41,561 bases of DNA from Didymodactylos carnosus (lineage: Eukaryota; Rotifera; Eurotatoria; Philodinida; Philodinidae), in the NCBI GenBank assembly GCA_905250885.1, contig CAJNOQ010000767.1:1-41561 (forward strand). The letters run 5' to 3'. Of the stretch, positions 10,196 through 20,919 are shown in pieces. The position numbers and the translations under genes were made by a program. Within the stretch, counting starts at the first letter, position 1. Every line of letters begins with the position of its first letter. Under the pieces are notes generated by a model. The model saw only the letters and a program-made list of their open reading frames with translations, was not told the origin of the DNA and searched no databases.

Positions 10196-11200
10196 CGAAC
10201 TTAGATTGTGACATAGACATACAACTCTCCTGTAAAACACTTGGAAGGTTAAGTTTGTATTAGTTCGTACTTCTGTAGCGTTAATTCAAGACAGCTTTGA
10301 AGATGTCTTGAATCAATGTTGAACTTAAGATCACATTTTATGAAACTAAGACAAACTTAAGTCGATTCTTAAGACTTTTCATGAAATACAAGAAATTTTT
10401 AATCAAGATTAAGTTGACATCTTAAGAATATTCAGGAAACAGATCGCGGTATCTATATAGTCGTAGGTCATGATGACTTATCGTTATCAGATTCTGTGCA
10501 CCTTTGCGGGGTTTCGTGTCACAAATACATTGGATGAAAATTTGAAATTTACACACAGATAATATGGGATTTTATCTCCTGTTTTCATTATTTCTATAGA
10601 GATTACAATTGTCGAGATATTTAGTGTTTTATAGTAATAAAGAGCGTACACCAGAGATGCCAACTAAATAATAAAATAAATGGAACAAACTTAGAGAAAC
10701 GGAGGACGTAAGAGGGACTTTTTCCTACATAGAGAAACAAGACTAAACACATTATTTGCCGTACAATACTATTGAGAAAATTGAAATGTAAGCGTAACAA
10801 AAAAAGTGAAAAGCCTATTAGGAACAGTTAGAAGAAAGTCCTTGCAAAGAGAGCCAGTTTCTCGTTCGACAACAAGTCTTAACCCCTATCCAAACTTTTA
10901 TACAATGCGACAAGAGAAATATCAGCTAGAGGACGTTGAAGGTCAGTAGTTCCGTTTCAATTGCGGTAAGAGTATTAATCTGAAACTGATCCTACAACTT
11001 CTAATAGACAATGTGTTTTTGATGCAATCGAAAGTGGAACTACTTTGATTTAGAACCTACAGTTTTGAAACTTTGAATGTGTAACAAAAATACATTCTAA
11101 CGTCTAGATCTTTAAGAGGATTTTTTGGGAAAGGAAGGTATCATACCGTGCTGTAAGTTATCTTGGTGTGAACAATCATTTGTTTTTATTTTCCATATTA
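10196..11200. other. non-coding region upstream of tropomodulin
   Basis: No gene is seen. At about 10240-10440, CTTAAG-type palindromes (GAACTTAAGATC, ACTTAAGTC, ATCTTAAGAA) are dense, like a diverged relative of the AAGATCTT arrays. The last 40 bases end in a pyrimidine-rich TTTTTATTTTCCATATTAG, a likely splice or trans-splice acceptor 22 bp before the tropomodulin ATG. Confidence 0.4.
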
Positions 11201-11223
11201 GATCGAATCATACGTGAATAACA

Positions 11224-14200
11224 ATGTCGACTACAAAAGCATCAACTGAAAATTACATGGAAGACTTTGATAGTCTATTATCTGCGTTAACCGCCGAAGA
11301 ACTTGATGCTTTGAATAGTCTTGTTGATCCTGATGTAAGTATATATCGCTTTTTAGGTTTCACGAGCACTTGAGGAAGCTAGTTGATGACGACTAAGACT
11401 AATTTATTCACGAAGAGTGAGAGTCATCAAAGGTCATCGACCTATAATAACGACTCAAGCCAAACAACAACAAAAAGAAACTATAAATAGAAAAATTTAA
11501 AAGAAACCAAAAACTAGTGTATGAAGAGAGATAAACAAAGTAACAAGAGGGTAACAGCGCTAACCTTCTTTTATAACTGTAGACATGGCTAAGTTCTACT
11601 GTAAAAGATGCTGAGATAGCTATTTTGAATGATGATAAAGAAGATGAAGGAATGACTGATTTCGGAAGTTTATTCCAGTCAGTAACTGTTGAATAAAAGA
11701 AGGAAGAAGAAACGGTTTGTGGAGAAAAACCCTTGACAAGAGGTGGAATACGTACATATTTGGAATGATGACAACGTATCGACGAATAATGAGGATCATC
11801 AACTGTTAGAAAATGGAACGAGGATTAAGATGATGATAAATTTTGAATAGTTGTACAAGCCGTCAATATTTACGACGAAGTGACAGATTTGAAAGAGACA
11901 GTTGAGACACAAATAAAGAGGTAGAGGAACGGTAGTCAAAACTGCGAAAGATAATATGAGAAGCAAGTTTGTTATTTAGGGCGAAAACCAAATAGTTTAT
12001 TTACAAAAAAAGAATGTTTAGAGAGATGAGAAAAAAGAAAATTATAAATCAAACTCTCAAACACTTTAGAAACAACGGGAAGAAGAGAGACAGGACGATA
12101 GTTAGCAAGAGCGCCCTTTTCTGAATAGGAACAACATAGACAGTTTTATAAAAATACGAAGTTTATGAGAAAATGTAAAGTCACTTTGTTTGGCTAGAGT
12201 CGCATCACATCAATATTTGTTAGACGATCGATTGGAACGCATTTGTTATCAATTAATATTATTATCATTACCATTGATATGATTAGTATTATTGATATTA
12301 ATTCGAGGACGATTAGACAAAGCAATTTGAACCATTTTTACTAATGTCGCTAGATGAGTGAACTTGTTGTTGATTATTCCGTCGTTGACGAGCGTTGTAG
12401 ACTTGTTGAGACTGTTGTTTTGTCAAGTGTTTACCAGTGTAAACATTTTCAATAAATTCATCAGGCGAATTTTATATCGTAGACGCCTTGGCTAGCGAAC
12501 GAATAGATAAGTCAAAAAAATGACAAACGATCGTCGTTTGTTGCCGACGAAGTTTTAAATCGCCACATTGAGTTGATAGATGAAGGACCAATGTCGACAC
12601 CAAGATGATCTTGAACGAAACGAGAAAAAACTTCTCTACCGTTTTTGCATTTGACAGGAGACTACTTCCTGATGATGATTCTTTTTCGTTGCTTCTCTCG
12701 CTTAAGATTTTCATTCAATTCATCGAGGCGATCAGCAAGTTGATCCTGCTTACGGCTAGTGTTTGTCATTTCATGCTCAATCGTATCGATTCGAGCAGAT
12801 AACGTTTGAAGACAACGAAGTGTAAGGCGATCGACGAATTTGTCGCTCCAGCACTTTGTACAAATCAATTCGAGAATTTTTGTTGTTCTGCAAGCGTTGT
12901 AAAAACCGAATATGTCATCGGAGAAACGTTCACGCATGCAATATGAAACCAATTGTCGCATGCATCACATTGTAAAGCGTTGTCATCATCATTCACGACA
13001 GCCGTGTAAGAACAGAAAGCCGGCGATTGTGAGTCACAAAATTCGAATCGTGTAAAAAAAAGGAATTCGAGAATCATGCGTTTTACGTCGCGTATTCATC
13101 ATGATAACGAGAAAAAATAATTAGATAAGAAAAAGGCGAGGAGAAGAGTAAACAAAAACTAATAACAAACAAAGCCACCATCTGGAAATATAAGAGACTT
13201 CGCAAATGCACGACCTCTCTTTATAATAATTTGTAATATAAACAGTATACAGTAGTATTAGATAAGACCGACCCTTACCAATTGGTTTCACTAATGTTGC
13301 TATTTGTCTGATTTCAGGATACATATTTACCAGCAGCAGAACGATGCAAGAATCAAACGAATAAAACTGCAACTGGTCCGTATGAAAGAGCACGTTTGTT
13401 AAACTTCCTTGAAGAACAAGGAAAGAGTGAAAAAGATTGGGAACATCATAAAGAGTATGTTCCGGGCGAAAAGAAAGGTTTGTTATTGTTGTTTTTCGAT
13501 AAACTCTGCACAGTTCAGTACAACTTTAATCTTCCTTTCAATAGGAAAAGTATGGCAACCGCCAGAAACAGTCAAATCGAATACCGAGGACGATGATTTA
13601 TTGATGACAACTGAATGGGATGATGTCCTGACAAATGCGAGTGAAACAGAAATTGTCGAACTTGCTGGTTAGTAATGGCAAAGAGTTATATCAGATGAAC
13701 TGATTAGTTATTTCCATTTTTCTTCTAGCAATTCTTGGTTTTACTGGTTTGATAAATCAAGTACAATATCACGCAGCGTTAACAACAAATGCACCTACTT
13801 CCTCTGGTGGTTGGAATGGTAAGCGCACAAAATCACTGAGTTCAGTGCATCAATTTTTTTCTTTATTCAAGCTGCGGCTAAAGGTGAACAATTGAAACTT
13901 GTTCCTCATGAACCTGACAACACAACAGATGTTGAAGATTGTATTAAAAAAGCAAACGCAAACGATGGTGAATTGAAACGTATTAATATCAATAATATTA
14001 GGGAAATTCCTACTGAAACAATGAAAGAATTATTAAACGCATTGAAAACAAATACAAATGTTCAAGTCCTTGAAATGTCTAACATCGGAATGCCCGATAG
14101 TGTTGGAAAAGTGAGTACAAAAAAGTCTAACACAAGAGAGAAGAATTTTAAGCTCTTTTTTCTTTAGGTTTTAGCCGAATTAATTGAAGCAAACTCAACG

Positions 14201-14544
14201 CTGAAAACGGTTAATGGTGAATCAAATCGTCTTACTGGCTCCGTTGTTGCCGAAATTGTTCGTGCAACATTGAAACACCAGTCATTAATTGAATTACGTT
14301 TATCAAATCAAGTATTTATTTTTATAGATTCTTTTACGTCTTAGTCTAATAATCAATTTTTTTGTAGCGATCACAAGTATTAGGCAATCGTGTGGAAATG
14401 GAAATAGCTGATGCTGTATCACAAAACAATACATTATTACGTTTGAATTTACAATTTGATACCGTTGGTCCACGTGTACGTGTCACTGAAAGATTAAAAC
14501 AAAATTTAGATGCTTTACGAAAGAAACGTATTAATGCAAAATAA
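11224..14544 (+). CDS. TMOD: tropomodulin (actin pointed-end capping protein)
   Basis: Seven exons join in frame: 11224-11334, 13318-13477, 13545-13667, 13729-13818, 13872-14110, 14168-14311, 14368-14544, giving 347 aa (family about 350-360). Tropomodulins bind tropomyosin and cap the slow-growing end of actin filaments in sarcomeres and membrane skeletons. Visible family marks are the acidic N-terminal block ELDALNSLVDPD, then ATGPYERARLLNFLEEQ, then EYVPGEKKGKVW and the NxxNxV-type actin-binding region. The C-terminal leucine-rich-repeat cap follows, with INNIREIPTETMKELLNAL, VQVLEMSNIGMPDS and ending LRKKRINAK. Introns 2-6 are 51-67 bp; intron 1 is 1,983 bp and hosts an antisense LINE. The ATG is the first after a probable acceptor at 11202. 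Which paralogue (tropomodulin or leiomodin) is settled by length: there is no Pro-rich/WH2 tail, so tropomodulin. Confidence 0.93.
11530..13090 (-). pseudogene. internally deleted LINE with PHD-finger ORF1, antisense in tropomodulin intron 1
   Basis: On the minus strand, 13077-12865 encodes a PHD-like zinc finger (DNALQCDACDNWFHIACV). Then 12865-12660 gives a C-T-K-C pair and a coiled coil (RIDTIEHEMTNTSRKQDQLA). Next comes an ORF1-type globular piece (FVQDHLGVDIG; then YTGKHLTKQQSQQVYNARQR at about 12440-12370). At about 12130-11960 an RT finger fragment reads ALANYRPVSLLPVVSKVFES. It then skips directly to the ORF2 C-terminus at about 11870-11600 (LSLRRKY..LVQLFK, YVRIPPLVKGFSPQT, WNKLPKSVIPSSSLSSFK). 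The endonuclease and RT palm, including the catalytic Asp box, are absent, and stops interrupt the rest. PHD plus coiled-coil ORF1 proteins are known in CR1-like LINEs. It differs in sequence from the 3.4-6.66 kb copy. Confidence 0.8.
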
Positions 14545-15631
14545 AACTGTCATAAAAAAAACCAATGAAAAACTCAGCAACGATTCGTCTAGTCGTTTTC
14601 TTCTAATACGTTTTTTCCCTACCTGCTTCATAATGTTTTTGATATGGATTGCATCAGAGATTGTGCATTGCGCCGGTTCTTAACTTTCATTAAGCATCTT
14701 AGATGCTTCTTCCTTTTTAACTATATTATATGCTGGATAATGTAATTGGTCTTTCTCTTTTGATGCTGAAATATTTTTATCTTCTGTTTTCTACAGTAGT
14801 TGTGAACACAATCGAAGAACCATATTCTTCAATCTCATGCATTTCTCTCGTTTTATCAGAAATTTTCTTTTATAGAACGTGTTTATTACTGGTATCTTTA
14901 AAGTGCTGATTTAGCTTATTTTTATTTTCTAGTCACACGTTTTTATACATGAGCGAGCAAAGTCATCTCGTCTTTTTGCTTCCAAATTTTTATGTTATGC
15001 TTTGAATATCTAGCTAGTCTTACGTTTTATACCATTATCAACACCATGTGTGCTGTGCAGTGTACCTTTCTTTTTTTTGTTATTCAAGCAGGACAGTTTT
15101 GTCAGGGTATAGAAACTCAGTAGGTCGAAATGTTTAATTGTGCAGTATGAAAAATGCTTCAAATATTTAATTCTTTTTTTACCAGAATATTTTGTTTTCA
15201 CTTACGAACATAATTCCCTTTTAAAAGTACAAATTAAGTATTTGAGAAAAACGATGTACAAATATTTTAACATTTTTTTTTTCTTTTGTTATTCAGAACG
15301 TTTTTATAATCTTTTTTATCCTCCGCAGTTAAAAATTATGTAGAACCTAGAAGATGCAATAAAGTAATAAAAGTAGTTGCAAAGTATTCCCTTAACAATA
15401 TTGCAATCATATGGTTAGATACACCAGAAGTTTCAATTATTTTAATGTGTTGTGTGCTCGTTTTGGTATTCTATGACTAACCAAATAAGACATATATTCG
15501 ATGAGGGATAGTTCCTTTCATTATTCTTTCATCTCTGAGTTTTTATCTTAGCTAACCATTCACTAGAAAGCTACACTCGATCTTTTAGTAAATGTATGTG
15601 GTTCTACTTTTACTGTAGATACTACCTGTTT
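14545..15631 (+). other. tropomodulin 3' region and RBM48 upstream region
   Basis: No coding sequence. A long U-rich tract follows the stop. AATAAA-type signals occur near 15358 (GCAATAAAGTAATAAAAG) and are plausible polyadenylation signals for tropomodulin, implying a 3'UTR of about 0.8 kb. TTTTACTGTAG at about 15608-15618 is a candidate acceptor just before the RBM48 ATG. Confidence 0.45.
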
Positions 15632-16708
15632 ATGTTGGAACCTCGTGATCATCATATTAAAGATGAAGTATGTTTGACACGTGCTCATTATCGTGAAGGA
15701 CGAAAAGCGCGTGCTGTCAAAGTTTATACTGTAGCACAAGAGTCCAAATATCTACTCGTACAAAATATTCCATCTGTTGGTGGTGTTTTTGAGCAGTTGA
15801 TGCCGTTATTTTATGCCTATGGTGATATTGAGAATTATTGGCCATTAGATGAATACATTCCAAAGCAAAAAACAACATTGATGGCTGATAATGATAATCA
15901 GCAACAAGAATTTAATGATTGTTTATTAGTCAAATTTAAAGATATTTATAAAGCTCGTATAGCTAAAATACGTTTGGATGATTATAATTTTATGGGAAAT
16001 AATTTACACATTTGTTATGCACCAGATTGTGAAACGTACGATGATTTAAAAGAAAAATTAAATGAAAGACGTATGATAGTAGCACGAAAATGTCGACAGT
16101 ATGAACGAAAAAGGACTCATTCTAATAATAATGATCAATCGCCATTTTTCTCCGCAAATAAACGATTAAAAATTGATGACAAACATCGACAACGAGGATT
16201 GAAAACAACCGTACCAAATGCAAATTATTTTTTAGGAACAGTTATTCCATATGTGTCACGTGTCAGTAGTGGACATGAAAATAATGTATTAATTGGGCCA
16301 ATGCAACCCGTCTCTTTTCCTGAAACAAAATTTTCCTCATTTAATCGTCGTCGAAATCGATTATCTACTCCTCATATACAAGTACAATATACTCCAGTAT
16401 CTCAAAACTTGTCAGTGACAAAGAAATTGAAATATAACAATATCGAACAAACAAGGAAAAATTTGAATCAATTATCAGAAAATGTAAAACAGCACCATAG
16501 AATTGTACAACGACAAGCCATGGTACTTGGTCCGACCCAGGGTCCCACCTTACCATCTTCTTCTTCTTCTGCTTCTCTGGAGTCATTTGATAATACAATA
16601 AAAGAAATACGTGAAAAAATGCGGGATGCGGTTAAAAAATCAAATTTGATACCTTTAGTTCTTTTGCAAAAACAACAAAATAAAAATAAAAAATTAAATC
16701 TAAGTTGA
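15632..16708 (+). CDS. RBM48: RNA-binding protein 48 homologue
   Basis: The gene is intronless, 358 aa. I chose the ATG at 15632 (MLEPRDHHIKDEVCLTRAHY) because the next residues match the family N-terminus (H-H-x-x-x-x-x-C-x-T-R-A-x-Y-R-E-G-R). An in-frame ATG 36 bp upstream would add a hydrophobic stretch and overlaps a likely acceptor. Residues about 11-36 contain REGRKARAVKVYTVAQES. An RRM follows at about 37-125, with RNP2-like KYLLVQNIPSVG, a long loop, CLLVKFKDIYKARIAKIRLD and LHICYAPDCET. The middle is basic, low-complexity and less conserved. A short C-terminal block, HENNVLIGPMQPVS, and the final SLESFDNTIKEIREKMRDAV match conserved vertebrate RBM48 segments. In vertebrates and plants RBM48 works with ARMC7 in the U12-type (minor) spliceosome, so its presence hints that minor introns are retained. 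A nuclear role is inferred. Confidence 0.9.
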   Translation: MLEPRDHHIKDEVCLTRAHYREGRKARAVKVYTVAQESKYLLVQNIPSVGGVFEQLMPLFYAYGDIENYWPLDEYIPKQKTTLMADNDNQQQEFNDCLLVKFKDIYKARIAKIRLDDYNFMGNNLHICYAPDCETYDDLKEKLNERRMIVARKCRQYERKRTHSNNNDQSPFFSANKRLKIDDKHRQRGLKTTVPNANYFLGTVIPYVSRVSSGHENNVLIGPMQPVSFPETKFSSFNRRRNRLSTPHIQVQYTPVSQNLSVTKKLKYNNIEQTRKNLNQLSENVKQHHRIVQRQAMVLGPTQGPTLPSSSSSASLESFDNTIKEIREKMRDAVKKSNLIPLVLLQKQQNKNKKLNLS

Positions 16709-16829
16709 TACTTAACATTAATAGTAAGTCGGATATTTTTAAGTCATTTTGATCTATTGTACATAAATGCCAGTGTCCGATAAAAACTTTGTTATTGTTT
16801 AATATATATCTTGGTTTTTTCTTCATAGA

Positions 16830-17850
16830 ATCGCAATTTTGTAAGGAAAATGGCAATGATTTTGTGGGAAAGTACTTTAACCTACGTTTTTTTATAAGAT
16901 AAAATTGTACAACCTGTAATGTCTGATTTTATTTATTTTTAGATAAAATACGCATTATTTTTTTTCTATTTTTTATATCCAATTTCTGCTGGTTGAATAT
17001 TATTGGTATAGATATAAATTAAGCAGAAATTTCATTCAACAATGATTCTGATATTTGTAACGGAAGTGAAGAAGTGCAAAAGGGATTAGAGAAAGAAAAA
17101 GTTTAGTTAATAAACTTTATATCATGAAAATAACAATTAGTGCTTAGATGACCTGGAATCTGACATTGTTCATCCTTTGACTGAAAATAAAGAAACTCTA
17201 TCGTCATCATACGATTCATCGTTAAGCGATTATTTTCAACATGATAAAAAGTATCAATCACATAAACAAGTTTTAAATGATAATGAATACTGTCGTCGGG
17301 GTGATAATCATCCTTTACTGTTATCAAAGGATAAACCTATCTGAAATCTATCACAATTTACAAATTCGATCAAAAATTAAATAGTATGGCCAACTCTTAA
17401 TTGTAAATAGGATTAAATTACTTCCAGCATTCAAAAAGATCAACTAAGAAGTTTTTATTAGAACAGTTGTTTATTATGTTTTTAAGAGTTTCTATTACAG
17501 GTTGAAAGACAATTAGAACAACCGACAACAAGAAAATATCTTAAAGCTATCTGTAGGCAGTAGTTATCGTGAAGAAAAAGAATATGAAGATAGAATCGTG
17601 GAACGAGTATAAAAACCCAGAAAAAACATCAAATGGCAAAAATCAAGCGACAGACACGCACGTCCAAATCAATATCGGGACGGTTAACATTATCTGTCTA
17701 AGAAAATATATATAGACCACACTTTGTGCATGAAACATCCTCGATTATGTGTAAAATGAAAACAAAACAACCTTCATCGCCAACATCTGTTGATTGAAGA
17801 AATAGTCGAATCGATGCTGTATGTCTCTTGTTATTAATTGTGTGCATTAT
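16830..17850 (+). pseudogene. probable decayed multi-exon gene, product unknown
   Basis: Several plus-strand segments have coding-like composition but do not connect into one frame. At about 17030-17100 the reading is FNNDSDICNGSEEVQKGLEK. At 17136-17344 there are 68 codons without a stop (DDLESDIVHPLTENKETLSS ... RRGDNHPLLLSKDKPI). After an acceptor-like TATTACAG at about 17500 comes VERQLEQPTTRKYLKAICRQ. From about 17558 REEKEYEDRIVERV is followed by a stop, then KPRKNIKWQKSS. Short gaps with AG ends could be introns, but in-frame stops and missing donors argue for decay. I do not recognise the family. It could instead be a live gene with poor exon prediction. Confidence 0.35.
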
Positions 17851-18104
17851 TAAAGATTGAGTTGATAAGGATTAAACTGAAATAAGTAGTAGAATACCTT
17901 TGCAGAATAGTTAATTGTTTGTGAGGTAGCGCTATTGTTTTGAAAATCTTTAGATAAGGCGACTTGTTCTCTCTTGTAGTACGCAGGCTAATCAGAGTTT
18001 ATCGAGTTTATTGATCCTGAAATACTAATCTACTAAAAATCATTCATCATTTATGTCTGTGAAGACATAATATGTACAATTCATTGTAGTGAGGCTTCAC
18101 CTGA

Positions 18105-18275
18105 GTGCGTCTCACGTGCATTAGTGCGTATTTGTTTAGCGCGTCTCATTTGAGTGCGTTCGCAGCTGAGTGCGTTCTCAGCTGAGTGCGTTCTTATTTA
18201 GTGCGTCTCATTTGAGCACATTCTCATTTTAGTGTGTCGTACTTTAGTGAATCTTATTTGGATGCGTTTTCAGTT
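18105..18275 (+). repeat. about 16-bp minisatellite (GAGTGCGTTCTCATTT-like)
   Basis: About ten degenerate units of 14-18 bp read GAGTGCGT(T/C)(C/T)(T/G)CA(G/T).TT. The most regular are near 18155-18205 (GAGTGCGTTCTCAGCT). The left end of the palindrome at 18224 falls inside this array. Confidence 0.75.
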
Positions 18276-18691
18276 ACACAACTCATTCCTCAAAATATTT
18301 TGAAACCTTTGAAGTGTTTCCGTCGCCACTGTTTGAGATTAATTCTAAGTGGTTAGTAATCTTTTATCGTAAAAGGAGAAATAGCGCAGCTTACAATATT
18401 TTTGAACAGCATCATCCACATACTCTTGCTGCAAACCGACATCTTGACGATTATGCTATAAGGCCTGATTGATATGGAAAGATTTTCTCTTACCCGAACT
18501 TTGACCTTATAAGAAATTTTCTCTACACAATTTTCTATTTATCCGGAATACAAAGTTTTCGTAACGATGTCGGTGGCGGTGATTCCTTCCTTTTTTATCT
18601 TGGGTCTCAGTCGTGTGAATGTGGGACTCCTTTAAGAAGACGTGCGTTTTATAGATTTAAGCTCTGTTATCATTATAATAAGCGTTACTTA

Positions 18692-18864
18692 CTAAAATCT
18701 GGTTTTGTATAATCTTTAAGAATGTTAAGACGATCAAGACAACTCTGTTCTCGACGTTTCCACGAGAATAATTCTTTTTGGTGGCGTTCAATTCTATAAC
18801 TAAATCCTTCAAATTGAGCTGCTGTATTACTATGGTCTGTTTCGGATATTCCAACTTTAGCCAT
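18692..18864 (-). CDS. unknown small gene, first exon (left palindrome copy)
   Basis: An ATG at 18864 starts MAKVGISETDHSNTAAQFEG, then FSYRIERHQKELFSWKRREQ, then SCLDRLNILKDYTKPDF. A consensus donor (A|GTAAGT) immediately follows at about 18691, so this reads as exon 1. Further down the minus strand, about 18445-18355, lies a coding-like stretch (YVDDAVQKYCKLRYFSFYDK, then RLLTT and stop). It joins in frame if the acceptor is the CAAG just before AGTATGTGG; the intron would then be about 250 bp. The protein would be about 90 aa, basic and hydrophilic, without signal peptide or membrane helix. I do not recognise it. Both halves are repeated in the right copy, which supports real gene origin. 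A GTGTCTCTAATTATCCC motif lies about 120 bp upstream. Confidence 0.4.
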
Positions 18865-18981
18865 ATTTCTTGACTTAGAAAAGAATAGATCAGACGACGT
18901 AAAAAGAAACGGTGACTGTTATACGAGTTCGATTGAATGCAAGTTAAAAGAAAAGTTTTTCGATCACAGATAGAGTACTTC

Positions 18982-19667
18982 GGGATAATTAGAGACACTT
19001 TTTGAAATTTTCATCCTTTTTCTGCTATTTCTCGGCCGTTTTTGGTCGAAAAAACTTGTTATTGAACACGGTGGTAGACCGAACATTTTTCTACACACTC
19101 ATGTAAAAATCTTTTGAAAATCGCCGGCCAATTTTGAGTCAGTTCCAAAATGCGAAGAGCTCCATCAAAGTGTCTCTAATTACCCCGTACGAGGTAATTA
19201 GAGACACTTCACTTGTAAGCTTGGGGTAAATAGAGACACTCCATTCAAATATATGGAGTTTTAATGTACAATTGCTGCTGAATTAAGCTTAGGAGATAAT
19301 TAGTTCAAAAATACCACATATGTACTTTATCATTTGGTATAATACTAAAATCGACTTCTGAGAGACGGTAGAGGTTTGTCTCTGATAATCCAGTGTATTT
19401 CAGTGGAGTGTCTTTATTTACTCCAAACCATAAAAAAGGAAAACAGAAGATTTCTAGTGCTTGCGATTATATGCTAATTAGCTTACTGCGTTTAAATGAT
19501 AATGAGCTCAAAACTATACGATAGAGAGAGGAAGATCCGGGCTATAAAATGAGGTATTTTTGAACTAATTATCTCCTAAGCTTAATTCAGCAGCAATTGT
19601 ACATTAAAACTCCATATATTTGAATGGAGTGTCTCTATTTACCCCAAGCGTACAAGTGAAGTGTCTC
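18982..19667. mobile_element. foldback element with repeated GTGTCTCTAATTACCCC motifs
   Basis: The motif GTGTCTCTA(A/T)TTACCCC or a close variant occurs six times: reverse at 18982-19000, forward at 19170-19186, reverse at 19193-19207 and 19223-19239, forward at 19408-19424 and 19629-19645. A partial GTGTCTC lies at 19661. The outer inverted arms are 19201-19315 and 19553-19667. No transposase frame is present. The motif spacing and opposed orientation look like TIR or transposase-binding repeats of a foldback transposon. The 18982-19186 part could be a second, adjacent element with its ends pointing outward. Confidence 0.65.
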
Positions 19668-19681
19668 ACTTGTCAAGAAAT

Positions 19682-19802
19682 ATGGCTAAAGTTGAAATAT
19701 CCGAAACAGACCATAGTAAACCAGCAGCTCAATTTGAAGGATATAGTTATAAAATTGAACGCCATCAAAAAGAATTATTCTCGTGGATTATTCTCGTAGC
19801 AT
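19682..19802 (+). pseudogene. truncated inverted copy of the unknown small gene
   Basis: The ATG at 19682 gives MAKVEISETDHSKPAAQFEG, then YSYKIERHQKELFSW. It then departs from the left copy into IILVA and a stop. The part coding KRREQSCLDRLNILKDYTKP is missing, and the downstream part resumes directly at 19797. Five amino-acid differences from the left copy in the first 35 residues show the copies have diverged. It is probably non-functional. Confidence 0.6.
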
Positions 19803-20194
19803 AATCGTCAAGATATCGGTTTGCAGCAAGAGTATGTGGATGATGCTGTTCAAAAATATTGTAAGCTGCGCTATTTCTCCTTTTACGATAAAAGATTACT
19901 AACCACTTAGAATTAATCTCAAACAGTGGTGACGGAAACACTTCAAAGGTTTCAAAATATTTTGAGGAATGAGTTGTGTAACTGAAAACGCATCCAAATA
20001 AGATTCACTAAAGTACGACACACTAAAATGAAAAAAAAAGCTCTGTTCAAGTATATTAGAAACCAAACAAATAAACAATATCTTTTTTCGCATGTGCTGT
20101 TTGCTCGATGTCATATGTGACAAATGTCTCCTGTTGTCTACATCCTCTGACTGAGTTATATCTGCTTTGACTGTTGTGTCAGATGTGGGAGCAA

Positions 20195-20764
20195 CCCTAG
20201 TGAAAAACTTACTCGAATCTTACTAAGATCTTAAACAAATCTTATTAAGATCATGAGATCCGAAAATTCTAAGATTTTATACTATTTCTCTAAGATCTTA
20301 GACAAATGTAAGCGTAATCTTACTAAGATTATACTATCTGAGACTTTTCAAGATTGGATAAGAATGTTTTAGGATCTTAATAGTAAGAACGATAACGCTT
20401 TTTGAATAATATTCATTCGAGATTCACTGAAAATTTTTCAAGTTTTAATCCACATAATCTAAAGCAGCAGTTGAACAGTGTTGAAGAATGAAGAGAAATT
20501 TTCTATTTTCGGGCGTCCATCTATGGACCTTGACCTGCATGTGCACTCTCTAAAAAGTTGTTGAACACTTTCGAGAGAGCAAGTACTAGCAGAGTCTGGA
20601 AGAAAAATAACCTATAATCACTCATATTTTCGGTTACTTATATAGATGAATGAGAGCAAAACCAAGGGGTGAATGAAAATAGAGTCATTAAATCTTAGTA
20701 AAATCTTAAAGGATAAGATCTTAGTAAGATAATTTTAAGAAGTGTCTAAGATTTTTACCAGGGG
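20195..20764. mobile_element. TIR element rich in TAAGATCTTA words
   Basis: The ends CCCTAGTGAAAAACTTA (from 20195) and TAAGATTTTTACCAGGGG (to 20764) form imperfect inverted repeats. Both subterminal regions (20215-20365 and 20690-20755) are packed with TAAGATCTTA-type palindromes. The middle, about 20370-20690, is unlike the ends and has no coding frame. It ends 155 bp before the mannosidase ATG. Confidence 0.65.
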
Positions 20765-20919
20765 ATGTTCATTGCAAGAGATATTGTCTTATTTGTTAGA
20801 TTCCTATTATATTGCTAGCTAACGATCTGCAGATTATTTGACATGATTTAAAAAAAGAGATCGTCAATTCAACAGATATATATTTTCACTGTTATTCTAT
20901 CAAACTTTGTTTGTTTTAG

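Larger units (their letters stand above)
18224..20031. repeat. palindrome: inverted duplication of a gene fragment
   Basis: Three pairs of inverted arms are nested about a centre near 19.4 kb or lie in matching order. Arms 18224-18458 and 19797-20031 are 235 bp. Arms 18760-18874 and 19672-19786 are 115 bp and contain the start of a coding sequence. Arms 19201-19315 and 19553-19667 are 115 bp and form a foldback element. In the right copy the second and first arms are separated by only about 10 bp, whereas the left copy has about 300 bp there. The right copy has therefore lost an internal segment, or the left has gained one. The right end at 20031 runs into a 9-A tract. Arms are highly similar but not identical. 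Confidence 0.85.
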
